64,000 nt of DNA from Subtercola boreus (GCF_003399635.1 NZ_NBXB01000045.1:1-64000); one strand, 5' to 3'. Counted from the stretch's first letter, positions 45,077-53,610 are shown. Made by a program: numbers and translations. The notes: generated by a model from the sequence alone, not told the origin.

Positions 45077-45747
45077 GGTGTTCTGTCCCCCAGATCATCA
45101 CGGTTGTCGACGCTTGTGTCGCTTGCGAGGTCGTAGCGGCTTTGCAATTCCCCCTCCGACATACTTTCGAGGTCACCACCGACATTCCTGTCAATCCGTT
45201 CATTCAATAGCTGTTCTGAGTAGGACTGATCGTCCAGCGTGCCGGCCTTCGCATCAATAAATTCTTCGAGGACCCATCCACTTTCCGCCACTTCTGGCGG
45301 TACGGCGACCCAAGCACCGGGTTGCTGCAAATAGGTTTTCGCTGCGTCAGGGGAGATACCGGGATTGAACAACGCAGCGAACCGGTGTCCGTCGGGCTTG
45401 TCGCTCCCTGGCCAGCTGACTAGACCGGAGTACGACATCGCCTCCAGCAGTCGCGTCTGGACCTCGCTCAATAACTCGTAGGTGCTATAGGAGTCGAGTC
45501 GTGGGGATGTCACTGGGATGTCCAGATCCGTCTCGCTGACGTAGTCCGCAGCGATGAGAGCGCCGATCGGACTCACGTTGTATGCGCGTGCGAATGCAAC
45601 GACCTGTCTGGGCTTGGGATCGACGGCGCCCGTTCTCCACCGGCCGATTGTCGAGCTGTTTACGCCTACCTTGTCAGCAACTTTTGAGTCCGAGTCGCCG
45701 GCCACCACAAATTGGACATAGTGCATCCACGAGTTCGATTGGTTCAC
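45073..45747 (-). CDS. XRE-type phage repressor
   Basis: The 224-residue protein has an N-terminal HTH (VAGDSDSKVADKVGVNSSTI, then GRWRTGAVDPKPRQVVAFAR) typical of cI-like or ImmR-like repressors. The rest is not recognisable and is acidic towards the C terminus. The partner ImmA protease downstream suggests induction by repressor cleavage. It faces a Cro-like gene across the control region 45748-45891. Confidence 0.85.
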   Translation of the reverse strand: MNQSNSWMHYVQFVVAGDSDSKVADKVGVNSSTIGRWRTGAVDPKPRQVVAFARAYNVSPIGALIAADYVSETDLDIPVTSPRLDSYSTYELLSEVQTRLLEAMSYSGLVSWPGSDKPDGHRFAALFNPGISPDAAKTYLQQPGAWVAVPPEVAESGWVLEEFIDAKAGTLDDQSYSEQLLNERIDRNVGGDLESMSEGELQSRYDLASDTSVDNRDDLGDRTP

Positions 45748-45768
45748 CTACGAAGGTTAACAGGTGTA

Positions 45769-45850
45769 TTGCATGCATGCAATGACTTTGCGACGCTGCC
45801 CCGCATAAGTTCTGCATACCTGCGCGACACGCCCTATGCAAGCATGCAGA
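45769..45850. promoter_or_regulatory. Immunity operators (GCATGCA palindromes)
   Basis: TTGCATGCATGCAA (45769-45782) is a perfect 14-base palindrome, and TGCAAGCATGCA (45837-45848) is a near-copy. Both lie in the divergent gap between repressor and Cro-like gene and share TGCA-N4-TGCA. They are likely repressor/Cro binding sites. Confidence 0.65.
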
Positions 45851-45891
45851 AATGTTGCAGGCCGTAGAAATAGTGACCTAGTGTTGCTGCC

Positions 45892-46149
45892 ATGCACAGA
45901 TCAAGCACCCCAGCAAGACCGCGACGCGAGCTGGTCCTCAACCGCCCGAAGCTCGACGAGCTGCGGCGAGCGCACGGGATTCAGAGCGAGGCGGATCTGG
46001 CCCGGCGAATCGGGGTGGATCCGACGACGCTCTACAGGCTCACCACTGGCCGCACGAAGCCGTCCAACGAATTCATGGCTGGCCTTAAAGATGCATTCCC
46101 GTTGGCCGCACTCGATGACCTGCTCATCATCCAGGACGTGGCAGCGTGA
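45892..46149 (+). CDS. Cro-like HTH protein
   Basis: The 85-residue protein is an XRE-type HTH: NRPKLDELRRAHGIQSEADL then ARRIGVDPTTLYRLTTGRTK. It is the first rightward gene opposite the repressor, the Cro position, and should help switch to lytic transcription. It overlaps the next gene by 4 bases. Confidence 0.8.
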   Translation: MHRSSTPARPRRELVLNRPKLDELRRAHGIQSEADLARRIGVDPTTLYRLTTGRTKPSNEFMAGLKDAFPLAALDDLLIIQDVAA

Positions 46150-46325
46150 TCGCCCTCACCCCTGCGGGCGTCGAGAAGAAGACCGGCGTGAAAGTCAAGA
46201 CTCTCGCGAACTGGCGGTGCCTCGGGGTCGGCCCTGTGCACTTCAAAATCGGTCGGCTTGTCCGGTACTCGGACGCGGAAGTGGACAAGTGGCTGTCAGA
46301 ACAAACCGGACGGAGCGCCGCATGA
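46146..46325 (+). CDS. Excisionase-like winged-helix protein
   Basis: A 59-residue frame from GTG 46146 reads LTPAGVEKKTGVKVKTLANW then VGPVHFKIGRLVRYSDAEVD, the MerR-like wHTH of phage Xis/AlpA proteins (tether, turn, IGRLVRYxxxDV). It overlaps the Cro-like gene (GTGA) and the next gene (ATGA). As the directionality factor it would bias the integrase towards excision; this is inferred. Confidence 0.75.
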   Translation: MIALTPAGVEKKTGVKVKTLANWRCLGVGPVHFKIGRLVRYSDAEVDKWLSEQTGRSAA

Positions 46326-47068
46326 ACGCATCGCTCAAGGGGAGTCTCGACACGCTGAGCTTCCGACCTGTCGCGGGATGCATCTACGTCGCGCTCGGGC
46401 GAAGCGAGAAGAAAGTCGCTGACCTCGCCGAGGCCGTTGGTGTCTCTCGGACCACGATGTACGACCGTCTCGCTTCTCCCGGAACGCTCACTCTCAGCGA
46501 GGTCGTTTCGATCTGCGACGCGCTCGAGCTACGCCCCAGAGATTTGGTCGGTTCTCTTACCGATCCACAGACCGGCCGCCGGTTTACACGAAATCCCCTA
46601 TTCGGCAGTGCCGAGATTGATGGTTTTCACGTGTCTGGTCACCCGGCGGCCACCTTCCCCGCCCACAAAAAATGCCCCCCGACTGCCATCGGAGGGCGAA
46701 GCAGAAAGGCACCGAAAATGCCATCAGCAACATCAACGATACCCGACGAGGCGGTCGACGCCCGAGGTCGCGTTCGAACCCGCGACTACGACACCTCATG
46801 GCTTGCCGCGGTGATGATCACGAGCGCGGACCTGTCGGACCTGAAGCAGGCGATTCTCCTGATCCTCAAGTTCCGCGGCCCGTCAACTGACGACGAGATC
46901 TACGCCGCCTACCTAGAGACGGACGCGCCGCGCCGCACGCCGCAGCGGGTTCGAACGGCCCGACACGAGATGACGGTGCAGCACAAGCCCGCGCTCGTGA
47001 AGGAGCATGCCGAGCTTGGCAGCTCCGCGCTCGGTAACCAGGCGGAAAAGTGGGAGGTCGCACTGTGA
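46322..47068 (+). CDS. HTH protein fused in frame to a second phage module
   Basis: The 248-residue frame from ATG 46322 opens with a Cro/XRE-type HTH (KVADLAEAVGVSRTTMYDRL). From about residue 115 the sequence loses domain character across a hairpin (46674-46697). From Met133 (ATG 46718, AAAGG 8 nt upstream) a separate-looking module runs: TSWLAAVMITSADLSDLKQA, then ILLILKFRGPSTDDEIYAAY and RRTPQRVRTARHEM. Two genes with an intergenic stem appear to have lost the stop between them, or the second starts at 46718. Function unknown apart from DNA binding. Confidence 0.6.
   Translation: MNASLKGSLDTLSFRPVAGCIYVALGRSEKKVADLAEAVGVSRTTMYDRLASPGTLTLSEVVSICDALELRPRDLVGSLTDPQTGRRFTRNPLFGSAEIDGFHVSGHPAATFPAHKKCPPTAIGGRSRKAPKMPSATSTIPDEAVDARGRVRTRDYDTSWLAAVMITSADLSDLKQAILLILKFRGPSTDDEIYAAYLETDAPRRTPQRVRTARHEMTVQHKPALVKEHAELGSSALGNQAEKWEVAL
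46667..46697 (-). terminator. Minus-strand terminator-like hairpin inside the 46322 frame
   Basis: On the minus strand GCCCTCCGA, loop TGGCAG, TCGGGGGGC is followed by ATTTTTT, a good intrinsic terminator for antisense transcription towards the immunity region. On the plus strand it is only a stem. It lies inside an open reading frame. Confidence 0.6.
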
Positions 47069-47304
47069 TCCGGATCCTGAAGCAGGAACGCCGCCCGGCG
47101 TGCGACATCTTCACCATCGGCGAGGACGGCGCGCAGTACGTCGTGCAGGTCGTCGACCGCCAGTCCGACATCCTTCAGAAGCACATCACAGAGACGAAGG
47201 TCTGGCCCTTCGTCGCTGTTGGGCCGAAGGCCGGAACCGGCGCGAGTCCGGCATTCTGGGCGGTCGCGACCGCTGTTGCGACTGCCGGTGGCGTCTGTCG
47301 CTGA
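47065..47304 (+). CDS. Small phage protein
   Basis: 79 residues from GTG 47065, overlapping the previous stop by 4 bases. VIRILKQERRPACDIFTIGE resembles no family I can name. It ends in a hydrophobic stretch (PAFWAVATAVATAGGV). Confidence 0.55.
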   Translation: MIRILKQERRPACDIFTIGEDGAQYVVQVVDRQSDILQKHITETKVWPFVAVGPKAGTGASPAFWAVATAVATAGGVCR

Positions 47305-47325
47305 CGCGATCAAGGCGGTGGCAGC

Positions 47326-47547
47326 GTGAGGCGGCGGGTGACATTCGTGCAGCCGGCACGGGTGGAGCAGAGGCGGATCGTCGCCGAGCTTCGAGAGTTC
47401 AACCGTCTTGCGAAGTCGACGGGTATCGACCGGGTGCAGAACTCACCCGTTGCCGGGCTGTTGTTTGGCACCGTTCTCGCGGCTCCGTTCTGGGGGTTCC
47501 TGATCGGCATCGTCGTCGCGGTCGTTGTCGTGGGGGCTGGTCGCTGA
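47326..47547 (+). CDS. Small membrane protein
   Basis: 73 residues with one C-terminal helix (LLFGTVLAAPFWGFLIGIVV) after a basic N-terminal half. It starts at GTG 47326 and shares its last base with the next ATG (TGATG). Unknown role; such proteins are common in actinophage early regions. Confidence 0.6.
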   Translation: MRRRVTFVQPARVEQRRIVAELREFNRLAKSTGIDRVQNSPVAGLLFGTVLAAPFWGFLIGIVVAVVVVGAGR

Positions 47548-47834
47548 TGGGCATCTTCGCAGCCGACCTGAACGAGAACGCTATCGGCGTCGACGTCACA
47601 CTGCACCTCGGAAAGACGCCTGTCGGCGGGACACTGAACGCGCTGGCCTGGCCGATGGGCATGGTCGGTCTCGTGATCGACGGCATGAACCTCGGCCTGC
47701 CGCGCGAGAAGCCCATCGAGCTGACAGCAGAGGGGCTACGGGACTGGATCCTCGTCGAGTCCGATCCCGAGCTTCGTGGTCGCCTCCTCGACGAGCTCGG
47801 TCGGCTCGAAGCGGAGAGGGTGGGCGCCGAGTGA
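47547..47834 (+). CDS. Small phage protein
   Basis: 95 residues from ATG 47547: MGIFAADLNENAIGVDVTLH, LGLPREKPIELTAEGLRDWI. Acidic C-terminal helix. No family recognised. Overlaps its neighbours at both ends. Confidence 0.6.
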   Translation: MGIFAADLNENAIGVDVTLHLGKTPVGGTLNALAWPMGMVGLVIDGMNLGLPREKPIELTAEGLRDWILVESDPELRGRLLDELGRLEAERVGAE

Positions 47835-47974
47835 AGGCCGCCGGAATAGCCCTACTCCTCGCCGGGATCGCTGCCACCGTCATCCCGCATTCCGGCCTCA
47901 ACGTGTCGCTGATCATCGTCGGTGCACTCCTCCTCCTCATCCACAGCATCCCCTCACCTCTCCGGAAGAAGTAG
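47831..47974 (+). CDS. Very small membrane protein
   Basis: 47 residues from GTG 47831, nearly all hydrophobic: two short helices (AAGIALLLAGIAATVI and VSLIIVGALLLLIHSI) joined by PHSGLN, with a basic end (LRKK). It starts in an ATGA-type overlap. Role unknown. Confidence 0.6.
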   Translation: MKAAGIALLLAGIAATVIPHSGLNVSLIIVGALLLLIHSIPSPLRKK

Positions 47975-47976
47975 TC

Positions 47977-49200
47977 ATGGCCAAGCAGACAGTCACCAGC
48001 ATCAGCGTGAGGAACTACAAGGGGGTGAAAGAGATCACCGTCTCGCCGGAGGGTTCGTACCTCGTCGTCATTGCCGGCGGGAACGGGCAGGGCAAGACAT
48101 CGTTCATGGACGCTGTCGGCGAGCTGATCGATCCGAAGGGTGTGAAGCTCACCACGAAGCCGATCCGGGAGGGAGAGTCGGAGGCATTCGTTGAGCTGAC
48201 GACCAACGTAGCGAAGGTCCGTCGTGTGTGGAAGAAGGATGACGCCGGAACGATGAGCGCGTTCGCTCTCGACGGCGCCAAGTACCCGTCGGGTAAGGAC
48301 TTCGTTGTGAAGGCGACAGGAGGCGTGCTGTTCGACCCGTACGAGTTCGTCGGGCTGAAAGAGACTGAGCAGCGCGCGAAGCTGCTGCGCCTGGTCGAGT
48401 TGCCGTTCGACCTCGATGAACTGAACCGCACCTACGCTGGCGCATTCACCCGGCGCACCGACAAGAAGAAGGATCTTGCCCGGGTGACGACCGCGCTCGG
48501 TCTGCTCGCCAAGCCCGACGATGACACACCGCCCGACGAGCTGTCTGCCGCTGACATCATGGCCGAACTCGAAACCGCTCGTCGAGCAAACGACGAGTTC
48601 GACAAGCTCGTGGCGTCGAAGACCGAGATGTCGGATCGGGTGGCCAAGCTCGAGGCTCTTCTCGTCGAGGCCCGGGCTGCGCTCGCATTCACCGAGAAGG
48701 CCATCGCGAAGCACCCGGGGAAGGTCGACACCAGCGCGATCGTGGCCCGCCTCGAATCTCTGCAGCAGATCAACGCATCCGTGCGTGGCGCTCAGCAGTA
48801 TCGTGCAGCGCTGGCGGCCGTGGACGCCGAGACTGCGGCCGTCGCCACTCTCGACGCCGAGATCGATGCTGTCGAGGCGAAGAAGCGCGCTGGCCTCGCC
48901 GCGGCGAAGTTCCCCGTCGACGGGCTCGGCATCGACGACGACGGAGTGACGTTCACGGATCGGCCGTTCAAGAATCTGAATGAGGCGGAAGCCACCGTCG
49001 TCGCGTTCGATCTCGCCACGCTCCCGCAGCCGGACCTCCGTCTCGTGGTCATCAAGAACGGGAACGACCTGGCACCTGACACCGTCGAGCGGATCCGCGA
49101 GAAGTGCGAGGAGCGCGGGTACCTCGCGCTGATGGAGCGCATCGTCTTGCCGACGGATCAGGCCGGCATCGTCATCGTCGAAGGCGAGGTCGCAGCGTGA
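47977..49200 (+). CDS. SMC/RecF-like AAA ATPase
   Basis: The 407-residue protein has an ABC-type ATPase head of the RecF/SbcC class: SISVRNYKGVKEI then Walker A AGGNGQGKTSFMDAV. A long coiled-coil-rich middle (about 190-320, Ala/Glu/Lys-rich) follows, with a short C-terminal head. No complete signature or Walker B is visible, so the head may be reduced. In phages such proteins lie beside YqaJ/RecT recombinases and probably assist exonuclease recombination. It starts 2 nt after the previous stop. Confidence 0.75.
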   Translation: MAKQTVTSISVRNYKGVKEITVSPEGSYLVVIAGGNGQGKTSFMDAVGELIDPKGVKLTTKPIREGESEAFVELTTNVAKVRRVWKKDDAGTMSAFALDGAKYPSGKDFVVKATGGVLFDPYEFVGLKETEQRAKLLRLVELPFDLDELNRTYAGAFTRRTDKKKDLARVTTALGLLAKPDDDTPPDELSAADIMAELETARRANDEFDKLVASKTEMSDRVAKLEALLVEARAALAFTEKAIAKHPGKVDTSAIVARLESLQQINASVRGAQQYRAALAAVDAETAAVATLDAEIDAVEAKKRAGLAAAKFPVDGLGIDDDGVTFTDRPFKNLNEAEATVVAFDLATLPQPDLRLVVIKNGNDLAPDTVERIREKCEERGYLALMERIVLPTDQAGIVIVEGEVAA

Positions 49201-49901
49201 CGACCTATGGCACGGCTCCTCAGCTGCTCGGGCACTTCGACCTGACCGCCACGTTCACCGAGTACATGCACTGGATGTACCTCCCCGTCGCGATCAAGGA
49301 ACCGGGTGAACCGGTTCAGTTTTCCCTTCCAAGCCAACTGAAGTTTGCTACTCCGCTGCTGTCGGCGGCGCTGGATAACGAGATGGAAAGAGGAGACCGC
49401 CATAAGTACCGGTACATCTATTTGACCACTCGCCGCGGCTACGCGACCCCGGGCAACCCGTTGAACCGCCCCGGCTGGCACAGCGACGGCTTCGGCACGG
49501 ACGACGTGAACTACGTGTGGACTGACCGATTCCCAACCCTCTTCGCGGAGGGTGAATTCCTCGACATCAGCAACGACCACCTGTTCAGTGCTCAGCAGTT
49601 CGAGCGACAGATCGAGTTCCGCCGCGCTGGCGTCTTGGACCTGAAGACCTACGGTGACGGCGAGTTCATGCGGCTTGACCCCTGTGTGATCCATGCGGCC
49701 CCTGAGATTCCCGCGCCCGGTGGTGAGCGGAGCTTCGTGAAGGTCAGCTTCAGCAATGACCGGTACGACCTGCTCGGCAACGCGCACAACCATGGGCTGG
49801 ACTACGACTGGCCCATGCACGAGCGGGCGGTCACCCGGAACGATCCAGCGTCGGCGGGCAGAGACTTCGGGCACACGCCGTTGGGGAGCGCTCAGGCATG
49901 A
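49197..49901 (+). CDS. Probable 2-oxoglutarate/Fe(II)-dependent oxygenase
   Basis: The 234-residue protein from GTG 49197 shows the double-stranded beta-helix iron triad: His95 and Asp97 (WHSDGF) and His166 (VIHAAPE), with Arg178 (GGERSFVKV) 12 residues later to bind 2-oxoglutarate. This H-x-D...H...R pattern is that of 2OG-Fe(II) oxygenases. Residues about 120-150 (ISNDHLFSAQQFERQIE) precede the last strands. The substrate is unknown; nucleic acid is plausible because the gene is in a recombination/modification operon. The family call rests on the residue pattern. Confidence 0.6.
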   Translation: MTTYGTAPQLLGHFDLTATFTEYMHWMYLPVAIKEPGEPVQFSLPSQLKFATPLLSAALDNEMERGDRHKYRYIYLTTRRGYATPGNPLNRPGWHSDGFGTDDVNYVWTDRFPTLFAEGEFLDISNDHLFSAQQFERQIEFRRAGVLDLKTYGDGEFMRLDPCVIHAAPEIPAPGGERSFVKVSFSNDRYDLLGNAHNHGLDYDWPMHERAVTRNDPASAGRDFGHTPLGSAQA

Positions 49902-50233
49902 GTACTGCGACTCTCACGGCGAGCTGCGTTTGTGGCGAATCAACTGAAGTGGTCGGCACCGATGAGTCCGCGCGCAACTCGATCACCTGGTGGAAGCGCG
50001 GGCACGCGCAACACGTCGTCGCGACGAAGACTGTCATGCCGCCGAAGACCATGGGCGAACACCACGTCGACGGGATCACCTTCGAGATCGGCGGACTCGG
50101 CACCGTTCGCTGGCGCTCCGATTGCGCTCAGTGCGTTCGGCAGGGGCAGGGCGCATTCGCTCCCTCCCACGCCGCAATGCCAAGATGCCGATCCGGCGGA
50201 CGTAACCACTGCACCTGCGATGGGTGCTTCTGA
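49898..50233 (+). CDS. Cys-rich small phage protein
   Basis: 111 residues with Cys pairs in TASCVCGES, DCAQCVR and a CTCDGC tail, plus several His, so it probably binds zinc. It overlaps its neighbours by ATGA and TGATG. No family recognised. Confidence 0.55.
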   Translation: MSTATLTASCVCGESTEVVGTDESARNSITWWKRGHAQHVVATKTVMPPKTMGEHHVDGITFEIGGLGTVRWRSDCAQCVRQGQGAFAPSHAAMPRCRSGGRNHCTCDGCF

Positions 50234-50832
50234 TGAGCTATCTCGACAGGATCCTCGACAACGGGGCGGACCGTGACGAGTGGCTGACGAGCCGCCGCAC
50301 AGTGATCGGCGCGAGCGACGCCGCGAAACTCGTCAAGCCGGAGTCGCTCGAGAAGTACGTCGCCGCGAAGCTCAAGGAGACGAGCTTCAGCGGAAACAAG
50401 TTCACCGAGTCCGGCGACGTCTGGGAGCCGCGGCTCCTGTCATGGGGCGCCATCCCGCAGAACCGCCACCTCATCCATTCCCCCGACGAGCCCGGCTTCG
50501 CCGCCACACCCGACGGACTCAAGGTGACACCGGAGGGCATCGTCCTCGCCGAGGTCAAGGCGAAGCACAACCGGATCGTGTTCGGCCCGACCCCGGCCGA
50601 GATCCGCCAGGTCGCGTGGCAGCAGTTCTGCGTCGGCCCCGAGGTGCTCTACACCGACTTCATCTGGGGCGAGATCGTCAACGACCAGCTGCGCGACCTC
50701 GAACCGAAGCGCCTCCGCATCTACCCCGGCGAGATGACCGAGATCCTCGCCGGGATCCTCACCATCGCTGTCCCCATGCTCGTTCGGCTCCGCCGGGCGC
50801 GCGCATTCGAAATGGAGCTACTCGCATCATGA
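50233..50832 (+). CDS. YqaJ-like phage exonuclease
   Basis: The 199-residue protein matches YqaJ/lambda-exonuclease-type nucleases. It has WLTSRRTVIGASDAAKLV, the acidic GDVWEPRLLS, FAATPDG (catalytic Asp) and VLAEVKAKH (Glu-x-Lys). It degrades one strand from DNA ends for single-strand annealing by the RecT protein encoded next. The two genes overlap by ATGA. Confidence 0.85.
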   Translation: MSYLDRILDNGADRDEWLTSRRTVIGASDAAKLVKPESLEKYVAAKLKETSFSGNKFTESGDVWEPRLLSWGAIPQNRHLIHSPDEPGFAATPDGLKVTPEGIVLAEVKAKHNRIVFGPTPAEIRQVAWQQFCVGPEVLYTDFIWGEIVNDQLRDLEPKRLRIYPGEMTEILAGILTIAVPMLVRLRRARAFEMELLAS

Positions 50833-51770
50833 CCACAGACATCGTCCCCTACGCGGCCAGCCCGCTTCCCGAGCGCATCGAGTACGCCCGCACACTCGCA
50901 TTCGCCAGTCTGATCCCCAAGTCGCTCTGGGCACCTGTCCGCAACAAAGAGACGGGCGCAATGATGCCACCCGAGCCGAGCGTCGGGAACGTCCTGCTCG
51001 TAATGGAGCACGGGGCCATGCTCGATCTTCACCCAATGGCTGCCATCAACGGCATCTTCATCATCGAGGGGAAGGCATCGATGAGCGCGAACCTCATGAG
51101 CGCGGTGGTGCGCGGGAAGGGCTACAAGCTCCGCGTGTTTACAGAGGGCTCGTGGGGTGTCGACTTCAAGGCAGTCGCGACACTCGTGCGTCCAGACGAC
51201 TTGGACTTCACCTACCGGGTCGAGTGGAACGAAGAGAAGGCAGCGCGCGCGGACCTGCTCGGGAAAGACAACTGGAAGAAGTACCCCGAGAGCATGGCGA
51301 AAGCCCGGGCGATCTCCGAGGTGATTCGTGAAGGGGCGACCGACGCTCTGAACGGCATCGGCTACACGCCGGAGGAGCTCGGGGCATCCGTCACCGAGGG
51401 CGGGGAACTCGTGCAGGTCGTGGACCATCCCGACACTTCCGAGCCGTGGTCGGCGCCCACCCCCACAGCGGCCGAGCCGCCCAAGTGGGAAGTGCGAATC
51501 TCCGAGACCACCTCGAAGGCGGAGTTGCTTGAGCTTCGCGACGAGATGGGCCCGGCGAACGCGGTTCGTCTCGTCGACGCAATCCTTCTGCAGGCCTCGA
51601 AGCTACCGGACGGCGCGCCCGAGCCGACGGCGGAAGCGACGGACCCGAACGAGGAAGAAGCAGTTGAGGTTGACCCTGAATCCCACGCGCTCGCCGACGA
51701 GCCCCGCGAGATGACGCAGGAGGAATTCGAGGCCTACTCCTCGGCTGCCGCCTACTCGGATGAGGTCTGA
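50829..51770 (+). CDS. RecT-family single-strand annealing protein
   Basis: The 313-residue protein has the RecT/Redbeta-like core: RIEYARTLAFASLIPKSLW, GNVLLVMEHGAMLDLHPMAA and YPESMAKARAISEVIREGAT. The C-terminal third is acidic (about 215-313), probably a protein-docking tail. With YqaJ it forms the phage recombination pair. Confidence 0.85.
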   Translation: MTTDIVPYAASPLPERIEYARTLAFASLIPKSLWAPVRNKETGAMMPPEPSVGNVLLVMEHGAMLDLHPMAAINGIFIIEGKASMSANLMSAVVRGKGYKLRVFTEGSWGVDFKAVATLVRPDDLDFTYRVEWNEEKAARADLLGKDNWKKYPESMAKARAISEVIREGATDALNGIGYTPEELGASVTEGGELVQVVDHPDTSEPWSAPTPTAAEPPKWEVRISETTSKAELLELRDEMGPANAVRLVDAILLQASKLPDGAPEPTAEATDPNEEEAVEVDPESHALADEPREMTQEEFEAYSSAAAYSDEV

Positions 51771-51772
51771 CC

Positions 51773-52243
51773 GTGGACGGTGAGGTCGTCCGCCAGGACG
51801 TCGTGGACCCGGCTTCCGGCGAGCTGGTCGAGTCCGCAGCTGAGGACCGTGTTGTCGCCCTGCTCACCCCGGTTGAGCTCATCGAGTACGAGCCCGTCGG
51901 CCCGGGCGACCTCGAGCTGCTCATCCGGATCCTCGCCGATCGGATCGAGCGTGCGCCGTCGGTCATGGTCCGGCTGTACGAGCAGAAGCACCGCGCGGAG
52001 GAGGCCTACCAGAAGGAGTTTTCGAAGATGGTGATCAAGTCGCCGAACCAGCAGATCACGATGGCGCGCGAGTACGCGAAGTTCCACTCGATCGATGAGC
52101 TGACGGCGATGAACCTGGCGAAGGAGCAGCTGCGCTACGCCGAGTGGTTACAGGACGCCCTGAAGTCGAAACTCTACGGCTACCTCAACCTCAACAAGGC
52201 CCTCGCCGCGTCCTACATCGCTGGCCCCATCGGTCAGCGATGA
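51773..52243 (+). CDS. Phage protein, unknown
   Basis: 156 residues from GTG 51773, 2 nt after RecT. Contains EAYQKEFSKMVIKSPNQQITMA and LRYAEWLQDALKSKLYGYLN, mostly helical. It may be a recombination partner by position. Confidence 0.6.
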   Translation: MDGEVVRQDVVDPASGELVESAAEDRVVALLTPVELIEYEPVGPGDLELLIRILADRIERAPSVMVRLYEQKHRAEEAYQKEFSKMVIKSPNQQITMAREYAKFHSIDELTAMNLAKEQLRYAEWLQDALKSKLYGYLNLNKALAASYIAGPIGQR

Positions 52244-52308
52244 CCCCCACATTCTCCGCGGCCACCCCCGGCCGTGGTGCCCAGAAAGATCCGACCGAAA
52301 GGCATCAC

Positions 52309-52692
52309 ATGGCATCCGATAGGGCTGCTCAGAAAGAGCTGGAGCCCGGCAGCTTCGCCGCTTTCCTCGCTCAGCAGCGGCCGAAGACCGACGTCGAACT
52401 GCACGAAGAGCTCCGCAAGCTCGTCGCCGCAGTCCGCGACACAGGCAAGGCGGGAACGATCTCCCTGAAGATCACCGTCAAGCCACTCGACGACAGCGGT
52501 TCGGCCCTGTCGATCAACGACGAGATCACGGTGAAGCGTCCAGAGCGCAACCGCGACAACTCGATCGCGTACGTCGACTCGTTCAACAACCTCCACCGCC
52601 GGGACCCGTCTTCGATGCCTCTCTTCGAGGACGAGTCCGACATCCGAACCGCAGCCGACCCCGCCACTGGCGAGATTAGGGACATCAACTGA
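52309..52692 (+). CDS. Phage protein, unknown
   Basis: 127 residues from ATG 52309, chosen because GAAAGG lies 6 nt before it; an in-frame ATG at 52240 would add 23 residues. LHEELRKLVAAVRDTGKAGT then ISLKITVKPLDD suggests a small alpha/beta protein; the C-terminal part holds SMPLFEDE. Overlaps the DUF2303 gene (TGATG). Confidence 0.55.
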   Translation: MASDRAAQKELEPGSFAAFLAQQRPKTDVELHEELRKLVAAVRDTGKAGTISLKITVKPLDDSGSALSINDEITVKRPERNRDNSIAYVDSFNNLHRRDPSSMPLFEDESDIRTAADPATGEIRDIN

Positions 52693-53594
52693 TGAAGGAC
52701 ATCGAAGTGATCATCGCGAGCGCGAAGACAGAGGCCGGGACCGTCGCGGCCCTCGCTGCTCAGGCTTCAGTACCCGTGCCGCTAGAGCCTGGAACCGTCT
52801 ACGCGAAAGCCGACGGAGCCGGAGACGTACGCGTCGTTGATACCGACGAGTACGCCAACACCCCCCGGCGGGCGATCGCGTCCCGCGTTGTCACCGACGC
52901 CGCATCGTTCGTCAAGTACATCGAGAAGCACGGAACGGAGGCGACCGAGGTCTGGGCGGATACGTCGAACTCCGCGGTTGTCGCCGTCATCGATGCTCAC
53001 GAGGGGGCCGGGAAGCCTGCGGGATGGCAGGGCCACGAGCTGGAACTGAAGCTGGAGAAGACGCAGTCGTGGCTCGCCTGGAACGCGCTCAACGGGAAGC
53101 TCGTCTCCCAGCTCGACTTCGCTGAGTTCATCGAGAACCGCACTCTCGATGTGAAGGAGCCCGACGCGGCGACCCTTCTCGAAGTGGCGCATAAGTTCGT
53201 GGTGAAGAAGGGTGTCGACTTCGAGTCGGGCGAGCGATCGCAGGACGGCCAGACCCGCCTCGAGTACAAGGAGACGATCACCGGGAAGGTCGGGCAGAAG
53301 GGCACGATCGCGGTGCCCAACGAGCTGCTGCTCGTGCTGAAGCCGTACGTCGGCGGCCCGAGCTACCACGTGTACGCGAAGTTCCGGTACCGCCTGAATG
53401 GCGCTGACCTGGTCGTCGGCATCGTGCTCGTGCGCCCGAGGGACATCCTCGACGCCGCATTCGCTGACGTCGTCACCGCGATCCGCGACGGCGCCCCCGA
53501 GGAGTCGGTCGCCGGCGACAAGGGCACGGTCATCGTCACGAAGCCGGCACACGCTGGCATCACGCAGCCGATCTTCAACGGCACCCCCGCGTAA
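52692..53594 (+). CDS. DUF2303-family phage protein
   Basis: The 300-residue protein matches DUF2303, a family found beside RecT/exonuclease genes: QSWLAWNALNGKLVSQLDFA, then EFIENRTLDVKEPDAATLLE and ITGKVGQKGTIAVPNELLLV. It may help recombination or act as a substrate-side factor; role not known. It is followed by a terminator-like hairpin. Confidence 0.8.
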   Translation: MKDIEVIIASAKTEAGTVAALAAQASVPVPLEPGTVYAKADGAGDVRVVDTDEYANTPRRAIASRVVTDAASFVKYIEKHGTEATEVWADTSNSAVVAVIDAHEGAGKPAGWQGHELELKLEKTQSWLAWNALNGKLVSQLDFAEFIENRTLDVKEPDAATLLEVAHKFVVKKGVDFESGERSQDGQTRLEYKETITGKVGQKGTIAVPNELLLVLKPYVGGPSYHVYAKFRYRLNGADLVVGIVLVRPRDILDAAFADVVTAIRDGAPEESVAGDKGTVIVTKPAHAGITQPIFNGTPA

Positions 53595-53610
53595 CCCTTC
53601 ACCCCAAGCC

